Positions 26,024-34,370 of a DNA stretch of 64,000 bases are shown here, in pieces; within the stretch, counting starts at the first letter, position 1; the number at the start of each line of letters is the position of its first letter. The translations under genes were made by a program, and so were the position numbers. This DNA comes from PALSA-1335 sp965231025 (GTDB lineage: Bacteria; Patescibacteriota; Gracilibacteria; UBA1369): contig OZ246407.1 of NCBI GenBank assembly GCA_965231025.1, positions 496,001-560,000 on the forward strand, written 5' to 3'. The notes below the pieces were generated by a model. That model ran no database searches, was not told where the DNA came from, and saw nothing but the letters and a program-made list of their open reading frames with translations.

Positions 26024-27150
26024 CTCACCATTTCACGGAGCAGCACGGAATATTCATCGGTTTGCTTTTCGAAAAGCTCGTGCATGCTGGCAAGCGATTT
26101 TTCAAGATGAGCACGGTGCGCAAAAAGAGCCTCAAATTTTTTCTTCAGCACGTCCAGTTCAATGAACCGGTACTCGCAGAAATAGTTTTCCATACCGAGC
26201 TGGCGCACCACCTCCGCCACTTTAAGGCTGTAGGAAAGCCCTAAAAACGGGGTGTGGGTCACGGCCGCAAAAATAAGGGAATGTAATCTCATTCCCACAA
26301 CCGCAGTTGAATGTTCCATGAGATGCAAAACGTCGCAAATATTTTCATTGTGGGCAAGAACCTGTGCCGCGTCGCGGTGGCGGAGTCTGGAAAAGAGGTG
26401 CATAAGCTCTTTTTCGTCATTGTCCTGGTCGGACTGAAACGGAACAAAATAGGTCCGCAGATGGTAGGTTTCGTACAGCCAGTCCACAAACTGCGCGAGA
26501 ATGCCGTGGATTTTTTCCGCATTTTTGATCCATGGGCGCAGGGAAAAAACAATGTAGGGTCTGCGCTCGGCCTTCCGGGGAGAGGGGTCAATTTTGCGGG
26601 TGTGTAAGCCAAAGACGGGATCGGGCAGCACACGGGCATGCTCAATTCCCATTTTGAGAAGTGTCTGCCTGGACGCTTCGTCGCGCACCGTAATGACCTT
26701 CATTTTTCTGAATATTTTCCGGACAACCCACCGGCTGCTCCTCATAAAAAGTGGACCGATGCTTTGCCCAAGACACATCACCGGTTTTTTGTACCAGAAC
26801 GCCGGGAGAATTTGCATGAGCCAGATGAAAATAGCGCGGGGTTTTTCGTCGGTAAAAAGACCTCCTCCACCAAAAACAACGACGTCACAGTGTTTATACG
26901 CGTTCAGCGTTTGCCGCAGACTCTTGCTGAAAATCGACTTCACCAACGAGCGCATTCCCGCGGGGATTTTGGGAACGCTTTCAACCCCGTACTGCCTGGC
27001 GGTAAGAGAGGGGTTTGCACTGGCCACCTGCAGCCTGGCATCGTGAAAACTGGAGCGAACAAACTGCAGAATACTTTGCAAAATCGCTTCATCTCCAATG
27101 TTCGTCGCACCATAGTTGCCACAAACCAGCACATGGATGTTCTTTTTCAT
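26020..27150 (-). CDS. csaB: Polysaccharide pyruvyl transferase family protein (CsaB-like)
   Basis: The 376-residue protein begins with GNYGATNIGDEAILQ and contains GGGGLFTDEK, GQSIGPL, an RDEASR segment and MRLHSLIFA, in the order seen in CsaB/WcaK-type pyruvyl transferases. CsaB adds pyruvate ketal to cell-wall polymer, creating the anchor for SLH-domain S-layer proteins. CPR cells commonly carry S-layers, so that role is plausible here, though no SLH protein is in the window. It diverges from the GC-rich surface-protein unit at 27235. Confidence 0.88.
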   Translation of the reverse strand: MKKNIHVLVCGNYGATNIGDEAILQSILQFVRSSFHDARLQVASANPSLTARQYGVESVPKIPAGMRSLVKSIFSKSLRQTLNAYKHCDVVVFGGGGLFTDEKPRAIFIWLMQILPAFWYKKPVMCLGQSIGPLFMRSSRWVVRKIFRKMKVITVRDEASRQTLLKMGIEHARVLPDPVFGLHTRKIDPSPRKAERRPYIVFSLRPWIKNAEKIHGILAQFVDWLYETYHLRTYFVPFQSDQDNDEKELMHLFSRLRHRDAAQVLAHNENICDVLHLMEHSTAVVGMRLHSLIFAAVTHTPFLGLSYSLKVAEVVRQLGMENYFCEYRFIELDVLKKKFEALFAHRAHLEKSLASMHELFEKQTDEYSVLLREMVS

Positions 27151-27234
27151 GCCTCCATTTTAGTCCCAAAGATGTAATGCACAAAGCCAAAAAGGATTAT
27201 CGACAGTGACAGGAAAGGTCTGACCATAAAAGCA

Positions 27235-27264
27235 TTGACAAAAATGATAATTTATGGTTATAAT
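27235..27264 (+). promoter_or_regulatory. Consensus promoter of the GC-rich surface-protein unit
   Basis: TTGACA (27235-27240) and TATAAT (27259-27264), both perfect, are 18 bases apart in AT-rich DNA. A leader of about 540 bases follows before the first gene. Confidence 0.85.
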
Positions 27265-27304
27265 ATCTTCCTATTTTATCATAACTACATAAAAGCACTT
27301 TTGG

Positions 27305-27404
27305 GCTTGTAAAAGACACAAACTAGGAATCGAGCGGAGGTTTATCAGGGGGTAAAGGCAACTTTACCGGGGTAGCGTCGCTCATTTTCGTGTCTTCTAC
27401 AAGC
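27305..27404 (+). ncRNA. Folded leader RNA element
   Basis: Three nested stems are visible. An outer 15-bp arm pair (27305-27319 with 27390-27404) has one mismatch. Inside it GAGCG (27332-27336) can pair with CGCTC (27379-27383), and GGTAAAG-GCAA-CTTTACC (27351-27368) forms a perfect 7-bp hairpin with a GNRA tetraloop. The layered fold resembles a cis-regulatory RNA, but I recognise no known riboswitch class. Confidence 0.5.
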
Positions 27405-27490
27405 TCAAACAGAGCATGCGCGGAGCGGATGGAATATAACTATGAAGTTTGCTCGCGTGCAAGCCGTTTGGGCTCTCCTGTACTGACTGG

Positions 27491-27596
27491 TCTTTGAAAA
27501 TTCAGTTCATGAAATCGTAAAAAATATATCTCGGCGACTCGAGAGCTCAAAGCTGCTTTTCTGCAAATGAAAGTGGTTCTGAGCTCTCGAGTTCGC
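27491..27596 (+). promoter_or_regulatory. boxA-like motif followed by long leader hairpin
   Basis: TCTTTGAAAA at 27491-27500 matches the boxA antitermination signal of Gram-positive-type rRNA leaders. A long hairpin follows (27534-27549 with 27580-27596; core ACTCGAGAGCTCA with its reverse complement). The remaining leader 27597-27812 is GC-rich and shows nothing further I can name except AAAGGGA before the ATG. The same motif-then-hairpin order recurs at 33152-33282. Confidence 0.45.
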
Positions 27597-27812
27597 TTAC
27601 ATACTCACACTTTGGTGAGTTAAGGCAACGAAAGGGCGAACCGCTCCGTCTTCAAGGACGGGCGGTGGGCCGCAAGGCCTGACGAGTTCTCCATCCGGAG
27701 GTTTGTTGGGCCACACAGGCCGACCGCCCACAAGGCGGAGTGAGGTTCGTCCGACGTTGCATGTTGCACGGCGGACACGGTTCAAGGGTTTCGTTGAAAG
27801 GGAAACAACACC

Positions 27813-29000
27813 ATGGCTACCAGCAGCATCAAGAAGGGTCTCGTTTCGATGTTCGTCGTTTTCGCGGGTCTCGGCATCAGCAAGGTCGCTTCGGCGGCCG
27901 ACTGCCAGCCGACGCCGTACGTCAAGGTCGACGGCGTCATGACCAGCGCGATCACGCCCGTGGTCATCCACGGCAGTGGAACCCTCACCGTCCGGTGGTA
28001 CTGCGACGAAGACAAGACGTCCGGCATGAAGGCCGACGAATCGTCGATGTCGCGCACCAAGGACGTCCCCAAGGCGGAGTGGATCCTCAAGACCGGCGGT
28101 CTCCGGGTGAAGATCCTCAACGCCTACACGGAATTCGAGGGGACCCAGTCGGGCAAGGTCGGCGAGACGCGCACGATCACGTTCAAGGATGGCAGCGGCG
28201 CGAGCTACACGGTCAACGTGCAGTTCGCGGACAGCTACGCCAACCAGGGCGCGGTCGATGCGCTCGGAACGCGCGTCAGCGACGTCGAGGAGAAGAAGGC
28301 CGACAAGGCCGACGTCGACAAGAAGAACAAGGAGCAGGACACCGCGATCAGCGAGCGCCCCACCGTCAAGGAGGGCGACGACCGCTGGTGCGGCAAGGAC
28401 GACCCGAACTGCTCGAGCAAAGGCGATGGCCGGTACCGCTTCTGGGTGGCACCGGAAGCGCTCTTCCGCCCGGGCTTCGGCCCGAGCGGCGGGGCGGCCG
28501 TCTACGGCGGCATCGGGTTCGGAAACCCCACCAGCACGATCTTCGAGCTGGGGCTTTTCGGGTCGTACACCTTCCTCGGCGGGGCCGTGGACGTTCGGCC
28601 GGTTCAGGGAGTTCCCACGACCAGCCCGATCGCCCACCAGAGGGTCTTCACCCTCGGGATCCTGCCTTCGGCGCGAATCCCCGCCGGAAAGATCGTCGAG
28701 TTCACCTTGGGGGCAGGTCTGGGCTACCAGAACCTCCAGATCGACGAGCACACGGTGGGTACCATCGCCGGCACCGAGCAGGAGTGGTTCTGGAACACCC
28801 AGTACGATCACTCCCTCCTGCTCATGGGGAACATCGGGCTCTCGTTCAAGCTCAGCGAGACGCCCTCCCCGGTCATGGCCATCAACGTCGGGTTCATGCC
28901 CGCCGTCCAGCTCATCCCCACGCGAAAGCGGATGGGCGGGGAGGATAAGACCCACAAGGTCGACCTCCCCCTGATGGCCGGCGTGGGAGGCGAATTCTAG
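27813..29000 (+). CDS. Exported protein with coiled coil and outer-membrane-barrel-like C-terminus
   Basis: The 395-residue protein has a clean signal peptide (cleavage probably after Ala-Ser-Ala near residue 28), a beta-rich region to about 145, a Lys/Asp/Glu coiled coil (about 149-185), and a C-terminal region of alternating strands ending in a terminal phenylalanine (GVGGEF). That ending is the usual signal read by the BAM machinery in diderm bacteria. Codons are extremely GC-rich. A weak Shine-Dalgarno AAAGGGA lies ten bases before the ATG. If the host is monoderm, a true barrel would have no outer membrane to enter, so origin or role is puzzling. The exact family is not recognised. Confidence 0.75.
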   Translation: MATSSIKKGLVSMFVVFAGLGISKVASAADCQPTPYVKVDGVMTSAITPVVIHGSGTLTVRWYCDEDKTSGMKADESSMSRTKDVPKAEWILKTGGLRVKILNAYTEFEGTQSGKVGETRTITFKDGSGASYTVNVQFADSYANQGAVDALGTRVSDVEEKKADKADVDKKNKEQDTAISERPTVKEGDDRWCGKDDPNCSSKGDGRYRFWVAPEALFRPGFGPSGGAAVYGGIGFGNPTSTIFELGLFGSYTFLGGAVDVRPVQGVPTTSPIAHQRVFTLGILPSARIPAGKIVEFTLGAGLGYQNLQIDEHTVGTIAGTEQEWFWNTQYDHSLLLMGNIGLSFKLSETPSPVMAINVGFMPAVQLIPTRKRMGGEDKTHKVDLPLMAGVGGEF

Positions 29001-29020
29001 CCTCCGCGCCACTCGCGCAC

Positions 29021-29125
29021 CCCGGCATGGCGGATTGAACATCTGCTGTGCCGGGCGTGCAAAACCGTAACTCAAACCGATCGAAAGGACGAGCGCAAAC
29101 ACGTGGAAGCGCTCGACACATCGGT
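29021..29125 (+). promoter_or_regulatory. Hairpins between the two GC-rich genes
   Basis: CCCGGCA (29021-29027) pairs with TGCCGGG (29049-29055). A second nested structure pairs ACCGAT with ATCGGT (29076-29081, 29120-29125) and CGAGCGC with GCGCTCG (29090-29096, 29109-29115). There is no T-run, so they look like processing, stability or attenuation structures in a shared transcript rather than a terminator. Confidence 0.45.
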
Positions 29126-29219
29126 CGGCGCAAAGGTAAAAAACTGCAAGGACGACGGTCCGCGCGGTGAAAGAATTTCGACAGAGTGCCGATGACGATC
29201 GGCGAACCAGGAGGAATCC

Positions 29220-31682
29220 ATGTCTACCAAGAGGTGGTGGGCTCTCTTCCTCGTTTTCCTGGTGCCGACGCTCGTTGCGATCGGCTGTTCAGGTGACGCG
29301 GAAGGGCCGGCCTGCCGAGATGGCAATTGCTCTCCCGGGATTAGCAACCCCGACGCTAGCACGGGCGATCCGTGCGAAGGAAAATGCGGCCCCGGCCTCG
29401 TGTGCCGGGCATCCGACGAGAAGTGCGTCCCCCCGGGAACCGTGGACGAATGCGACAACGCATGCGGCCCGGGAACGCACTGTGACCCCGCGACCAAGAC
29501 GTGCGTCGCGGGCAATCCGTCCGATCCGTGTGGTGGGAAGTGCGCACCGGGGACCACGTGCAACGTGGGAACCGGACTCTGCGAGGCAGGTGGAAGCACC
29601 GATCCTTGCGGAGGACACTGCGCGCCTCCAGCCAGCGTTTGTGACCCGGTCACGCAGCAATGCGTTCCGGGACCCACGAGCGACGGCGGCACCGACCCGT
29701 GCGGGGGCCACTGCGGCCCCGGCACCCACTGCAACCCGAGCACCGCGAAGTGCGAATCGGGGGGCGGTGGCGACGGCGGCACCGGGGGAGACTCCGGAGC
29801 CGGCGGCGACACGGGAACTGGCGGTTCAGGTGGAGACACCGGGACCGGCGGAAGCGGCGGAGATACGGGAACTGGCGGCAGCGGCGGCACCGACGCGGGG
29901 AGCGATCCCTGCAGCGGGCTCTGCACCGGTGGCACGGTCTGCAATACGACCACCGGCAAGTGCATGTCCGGCAACTGCGACGGCGTCAACGATGTCGCGG
30001 AGGGCTGGAAGACGGGCACCGCCTGTTCCAAGGGCACCGGTGATTGCACCGGCTTCGGGGTTCTCATCTGTGATGGCCCCAACGCCGTGAAGTGCAACGC
30101 CATCATCGGATCGCCCGCCAGCGAGTTGACCGTCACGTGCGACGGCCACGACAACAACTGCAACGGGGACGTGGACGAGGGGCAATTCTGCACCTGTCCC
30201 ACTCCCGTGGCAGAGATCTGCGGAGACCTCATCGACAACGACTGCGACGGTGTGGTCGATGAGGGCTGCTACCCGGATGCCTGCGGGGGAACCTGCGGGC
30301 CCGGCACCGTGTGCACCTCTACGGGGGTGACCTGGGCATGCCTGCCCACGAGCGGCGGCGACGCCGGTTCGGGTGGCTCGGGCGGAAGCGATTCCGGCTC
30401 GGGCGGTAGCGGTGGTGACAGTGGTGGTTCGGGCGGCGGCGACGCCGGTTCGGACCCGTGCGGGGGCAAGTGCGCCCCCGGCACGACCTGCAACGTGACC
30501 CTGGGACTCTGCGTGCTTGCCAGCGATGGCGGTACGGGGGGCTCCGGCGGTGGCGATGCCGGGACCGGCGGCACTGACAGCGGTACGGGTGGAGCCGACG
30601 CGGGTGATCCCTGCGGCGGCGCCTGCGGCATCGGGACGGTCTGCTCCGGCGGACTGTGCATCCCGGTTGTGCCGTGCGGTGGAAAGTGTGGAGTGGGGAC
30701 CGTCTGCGACTCGGTCTCCAACCTCTGCATCCCCGCTCCGGCCGACGGCGGCACCGGTGGCGACAGCGGCAGTGGCGGTTCAGGCGGCGACGCCGGTTCT
30801 GACCCCTGCTCCGGCAAATGCGGGCCGGGGACCAGCTGCAACGTCGGCACCGGGATGTGCGTGCCTTCCAGCGATGGGGGCACGGGCGGTTCCGGTGGTG
30901 ACGGGGGTTCGGGTGGCTCGGGCGGGTCGGGCGGCAGCGATGCCGGTCTTCCCTGTTCGGGTGCCTGCGGCCCCGGCACGGTCTGCGTCAGCGGACTCTG
31001 CGTGCCCACCAGCGATGGCGGGACCGGAGGCTCCGGTGGCGACGGCGGCAGCGGCGGATCGGGCGGTGACGGTGGGACCGGCGGCTCGGGCGGCGATGCC
31101 GGGACTCCTCCCTGCGGAGGAGCCTGCGGAGTGGGAACGACGTGCAACCCGGCGACGGGCATGTGCATCCTTTCCACCTGCGGGGGGCTCTGCTCTCCCG
31201 GAACGACCTGTAACCCCGCGACGGGGCTCTGCATCGGAACGGTCGTTCCCTGTCCGGTCATGTGCGCGCCCCTCGGGGTGTGCGACCTGACGACCGGCAT
31301 CTGCATCGGCGGAACCACCTACACGGTCACGGTGACGGGGGCTTGTTACAAGGCCATCGTCTATCGCGACGGGTGGTGGCAGAACATCGGATTGGCGAAC
31401 GACCATGCCTGCCTCACCGGCGACAGGGTCATCAACACGAAGTCCGGTGACCTGCTCGTGGTATGGTCGGCATCGGGGCCTCTCACGTTCAACAGCCCTC
31501 ACGCGCCGATCAACACCGTCGAAAAATGCGAGTCGTTCGGCACCCCGCCGGACAACGACCAGCTCGCATTCTCAGTGAAGACCCCGGGATGGTTCAGTGT
31601 GGGCACGACGACCGCCCATCCGAACTACACCCTCCCGACGGCCTGCGGTTCGACCGTCTACGGCATCGTCTACGGTGAGTAG
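29220..31682 (+). CDS. Giant Cys-rich modular lipoprotein with MopE-type metal motifs
   Basis: The 820-residue protein has a signal segment with lipobox-like VAIGC (Cys23), then PACRDGNC, which the 33390 protein shares. About a dozen modules of the form PCGGxCGxGTxCNxxTGxC are separated by linkers of Gly, Ser, Thr and Asp (GGSGGDAG type). Two units, CDGHDNNCNGDVDEG and CGDLIDNDCDGVVDEGC (about 305-345), match the MopE putative metal-binding motif. A distinct Cys-containing beta domain of about 120 residues closes the chain. AGGAGG sits five bases before the ATG. Such architecture is familiar in Myxococcota surface proteins; here I infer transfer. The role is probably extended surface display. 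Confidence 0.85.
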   Translation: MSTKRWWALFLVFLVPTLVAIGCSGDAEGPACRDGNCSPGISNPDASTGDPCEGKCGPGLVCRASDEKCVPPGTVDECDNACGPGTHCDPATKTCVAGNPSDPCGGKCAPGTTCNVGTGLCEAGGSTDPCGGHCAPPASVCDPVTQQCVPGPTSDGGTDPCGGHCGPGTHCNPSTAKCESGGGGDGGTGGDSGAGGDTGTGGSGGDTGTGGSGGDTGTGGSGGTDAGSDPCSGLCTGGTVCNTTTGKCMSGNCDGVNDVAEGWKTGTACSKGTGDCTGFGVLICDGPNAVKCNAIIGSPASELTVTCDGHDNNCNGDVDEGQFCTCPTPVAEICGDLIDNDCDGVVDEGCYPDACGGTCGPGTVCTSTGVTWACLPTSGGDAGSGGSGGSDSGSGGSGGDSGGSGGGDAGSDPCGGKCAPGTTCNVTLGLCVLASDGGTGGSGGGDAGTGGTDSGTGGADAGDPCGGACGIGTVCSGGLCIPVVPCGGKCGVGTVCDSVSNLCIPAPADGGTGGDSGSGGSGGDAGSDPCSGKCGPGTSCNVGTGMCVPSSDGGTGGSGGDGGSGGSGGSGGSDAGLPCSGACGPGTVCVSGLCVPTSDGGTGGSGGDGGSGGSGGDGGTGGSGGDAGTPPCGGACGVGTTCNPATGMCILSTCGGLCSPGTTCNPATGLCIGTVVPCPVMCAPLGVCDLTTGICIGGTTYTVTVTGACYKAIVYRDGWWQNIGLANDHACLTGDRVINTKSGDLLVVWSASGPLTFNSPHAPINTVEKCESFGTPPDNDQLAFSVKTPGWFSVGTTTAHPNYTLPTACGSTVYGIVYGE

Positions 31683-31976
31683 GACGACGCCAGCCAGGAT
31701 TCGCCACCCTGGCATCACAAGTCGCAACAGCGTCCGGCTGGTTCTCCGGACAAGAGCGCGCTTCGACTCTTCTCGAAGCATCAAGAAAGAAGGTTTCATG
31801 AACTGAATTGCGCATGAGGTCATCACCGTGGTAGCGGAATGGCCCGGCGCACAACCTCGCAATGCGAGGTACGACCACAGACAGGAGGTCGACTGACGGA
31901 CCCTTAAGGCACACCGAAAGGAGGCAAGCCAAGGGAATCGCCAGTCGCACCGGTCCAGCGTTCAACGCAGGACCAA

Positions 31977-32019
31977 GAGCCGTCTTCAGATGCTTCACAG
32001 CACTTGAAGGCGGCTCTTT
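31977..32019 (+). terminator. Terminator closing the GC-rich two-gene unit
   Basis: GAGCCGTCTTCA (31977-31988) pairs with TGAAGGCGGCTC (32005-32016) over 12 positions with one G-U pair, then TTT. The gap 31683-32099 otherwise holds small hairpins (for example ACCTCGC-AAT-GCGAGGT near 31851-31871) and no gene I can support. Confidence 0.75.
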
Positions 32020-32099
32020 CCTTATGCAACGACTTTTTTGTAATGCCCGGACACTCATGGTCTTTACGTTTTCAGAAGAGTCCCTTAACCCCCAAACCT

Positions 32100-32984
32100 A
32101 TGTCTCAACCCAACCAGGCTGAAACGGTTTTTTCACATGCCGAAGCGGCACCATCATCAGCAACATCGAGGCAATCTTCACGTCCAGTCTCCATGCACTC
32201 TCCGGCAAGATCCGGAATGCTCAGATCCATCGCGGCTGCGGGGATTGTTTTGGGTTCGGCGGCAGCAGTGACATTGGCATCAGGTTGCGGTGGTGAATCG
32301 GAGAGCCCATATCCGTTAAGCGGTGATACCGGAACCGATAGCGGTACCGGCGGAAATGACGGCGCCGACCCGTGCGATAACAAGTGCGGAACGAATACGC
32401 ACTGCAATCCCGATACCAAAAAATGTGACCCCAATACCGTCACCGACCCCTGCGAAAACAAATGCGGTACCGGAACCGTCTGTAATCCCGATACAAAAAA
32501 ATGCGATCCGATCACGACAGGTTTTGCGGGCGTTACCTGGCGTAATTTCAACCCGGGTTCGGGAAAAGGCTGGGCAGACGTCATGAATGGAACGGATGGA
32601 GAGCATCCATTGGGAGTAACGGCCTGGTTCAGCCAGGGAGAAGCACCGGTTGCGGACTGTTTTGTGGCTTACGGCAGCGGATCAATTTTGACCATGCAGG
32701 GAAGCGGGGAGTGGTGGGATGTTCAAAAACCATGGCTCGCGGCGCAAACCGGGCATGCACTCTCGGACACCGCCTATTTCACATCTCAGCAGGCGGCAAA
32801 AGACGCGGCAGCTGAACTGCAAACCTGGCGCACCGTTCCACCCGCATACCGCCCTGGGGACGCATTCGTGTGGAGAGCCGCGGGTACAGACAAGAGCTGG
32901 CAGGATCACGATCCGGTGACACCAAGTGACAGCGCCATCCACTGCGTCAATGTGCCAAACAACGGCGAAGTCGAACAGTATTAG
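32100..32984 (+). CDS. Cys-module surface protein, native-composition paralogue of the 33390 protein
   Basis: The 294-residue protein has a 40-residue polar N-terminus, a hydrophobic export segment (41-62) ending in a lipobox-like ASGC (Cys63), two modules of the form DPCxNKCGTxTxCNPDTKKCDP, and a C-terminal domain of about 150 residues. That domain matches the end of the 33390 protein: VTW, a GEWW or CEWW turn, FVWRAAG/FVWRAAS and a VP..GEVE/VVE ending. Codon use and the absence of a Shine-Dalgarno are native. I chose the ATG at 32100; an earlier ATG at 32004 lies within the preceding terminator hairpin. Confidence 0.8.
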   Translation: MSQPNQAETVFSHAEAAPSSATSRQSSRPVSMHSPARSGMLRSIAAAGIVLGSAAAVTLASGCGGESESPYPLSGDTGTDSGTGGNDGADPCDNKCGTNTHCNPDTKKCDPNTVTDPCENKCGTGTVCNPDTKKCDPITTGFAGVTWRNFNPGSGKGWADVMNGTDGEHPLGVTAWFSQGEAPVADCFVAYGSGSILTMQGSGEWWDVQKPWLAAQTGHALSDTAYFTSQQAAKDAAAELQTWRTVPPAYRPGDAFVWRAAGTDKSWQDHDPVTPSDSAIHCVNVPNNGEVEQY

Positions 32985-33070
32985 ATTTGTAATGAATTGG
33001 GTTTCCTGAGATTACCATTTTTGGGCTCACAGCCTTGAAGTGGTACATATTTTTCTGCGCCCCGGAAGTA

Positions 33071-33099
33071 TTGACAAAACAGCAGAAATGTAGTATCAT
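33071..33099 (+). promoter_or_regulatory. Consensus promoter of the 33390 gene
   Basis: TTGACA (33071-33076) and TATCAT (33094-33099) are 17 bases apart, in an AT-rich stretch about 290 bases before the gene. Confidence 0.8.
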
Positions 33100-33151
33100 T
33101 TCGCTCCTGATGTATCTTTGCGTCTTTTCGCAAGCGGTGCGTCAGTGATGA

Positions 33152-33282
33152 CCTTTGAAAACTCGCAGAAGATTATTGAAAAGTTATTCACAAGATTCGA
33201 AAGTGGGTCCGAATCTATTTGTTCTCGTCATCGTGACAAAAATGCACAGCGTACAAACAAATAGATTCGGGCCCAACTTTCG
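33152..33282 (+). promoter_or_regulatory. boxA-like motif followed by a 26-bp leader hairpin
   Basis: CCTTTGAAAA at 33152-33161 is followed by a very long hairpin. Bases 33198-33223 pair with 33256-33282 with a single bulge and one G-U pair, enclosing about 32 bases. Further small stems (GCACCA-TGG-TGGTGC near 33304-33318) fill the rest of the leader to the Shine-Dalgarno AAGGA at 33376-33380. The order of elements mirrors the leader at 27491-27596. Confidence 0.5.
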
Positions 33283-33389
33283 AGGAAGTAGGGACCGGAG
33301 CGGCACCATGGTGGTGCAGTTCGGGGCCCTACAGCCCAAGGAATCCTCGGGGGGCCCAAAGCCCTCGTTCTCTGGAAGGAACCAGTACC

Positions 33390-34355
33390 ATGAAGACCTC
33401 TCTCGTTTCGACTCTCGGTCTCGCTCTCGTTCTCTCTCTCGGCGCCTTCGCCCTCATCGGCTGCGGCGACGACTCGGAGGAGGCACCCGCGTGCCGCGAC
33501 GGCAACTGCGACACCGGCGGCGCCGGCGGCAGCGATGCCGGCAACTGCGGCGGCCTCTGCCAGTCTCCCGCGAGCTGCAACGTTGCGACGCAACAGTGCG
33601 TCTACAACAACAGCGCCTGCTCGGCCTGCGGCAACGGGACTTGGTGCGACACCAGCACCAGCCCCGTGAGCTGCAAGAGCGTGACCAACCCCGGTTCGTG
33701 CGGTAGCACGTGCGGTCTCGGGACGGTCTGCAGCGCCGGCAAGTGCGTTCCCGGCAGCGGCGGCTCGCCCGACTCGTGCGGTGGCATGTGCGGATCGGGT
33801 ACCCACTGCGTCAGCGGCTCGTGCGTGTCCAACGGCACGGGCGGCAGCGGTGGCGACGGCGGCTCGGGTGGCTCCGGCAGCGGCGGCAGCAAGCTCGCCG
33901 ACGTGACCTGGAAGCCCTCCCTGTCGAGCTCGACGCTCGGCTGGGTCGACGCCACGCTCACCAGCGACGGCTCGTTCACGCCCGGCCAGACCGTGTCGGT
34001 CTACACCAGCGACGGGTCGACGGCGGTCTGCGCGGTGCTCTACGGCGCCAAGAACGTCTTGAGCTGTACGGATGGGTGCGAGTGGTGGTCGGTCTACAAG
34101 CCGACCCTCGCGAGCATGCACGGCAAGAACCCCGACGACCTCTCGTACGTCGCCGGGATGCAGGGTCTCAAGGACAGCGCGTCCGACCTGCTCTCCTGCC
34201 GCAACTCCGGCTCGGGCGCGTGCTCCTCGGAGTTCGTCTGGCGCGCAGCCAGCAACTCCGGCGGCGCCTGGGAGGACAACGAGCCCGCGGCCGATTCGCA
34301 ATCGCAGATCGCCTGCGCGTTCGTCCCGTCCTCGGGCGTCGTCGAGACGCACTGA
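33390..34355 (+). CDS. GC-rich Cys-module lipoprotein
   Basis: The 321-residue protein has a textbook lipobox ALIGC (Cys25), then PACRDGNC as in the 29220 protein, four Cys-rich modules (CGSTCGLGTVC, CGGMCGSGTHC and similar), a Gly/Ser linker, and the same C-terminal domain as the 32100 protein. The conserved WW, FVWRAA and the final VP..GVVETH are easily aligned. Third codon positions are nearly all G or C, and AAGGA lies nine bases before the ATG. It is probably a lipid-anchored surface protein; the function of the C-terminal domain is unknown. Confidence 0.82.
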   Translation: MKTSLVSTLGLALVLSLGAFALIGCGDDSEEAPACRDGNCDTGGAGGSDAGNCGGLCQSPASCNVATQQCVYNNSACSACGNGTWCDTSTSPVSCKSVTNPGSCGSTCGLGTVCSAGKCVPGSGGSPDSCGGMCGSGTHCVSGSCVSNGTGGSGGDGGSGGSGSGGSKLADVTWKPSLSSSTLGWVDATLTSDGSFTPGQTVSVYTSDGSTAVCAVLYGAKNVLSCTDGCEWWSVYKPTLASMHGKNPDDLSYVAGMQGLKDSASDLLSCRNSGSGACSSEFVWRAASNSGGAWEDNEPAADSQSQIACAFVPSSGVVETH

Positions 34356-34370
34356 GGCAACACGCCACTC

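Noticed and set aside
27597..29102. 501-codon antisense open frame over the barrel-like gene
   Set aside because: It is a by-product of G/C third positions on the plus strand; the protein is low-complexity, lacks domains, and the plus-strand gene has a signal peptide, start signal and promoter.
29072..30238. 388-codon Pro/Ser/Val-rich antisense frame
   Set aside because: Same origin: antisense reading of the modular lipoprotein in GC-rich DNA.
30269..31318. 349-codon Pro/Ser-rich antisense frame
   Set aside because: It is the complement of the Gly/Ser/Asp linkers and Cys modules of the 29220 gene and has no independent start signals.
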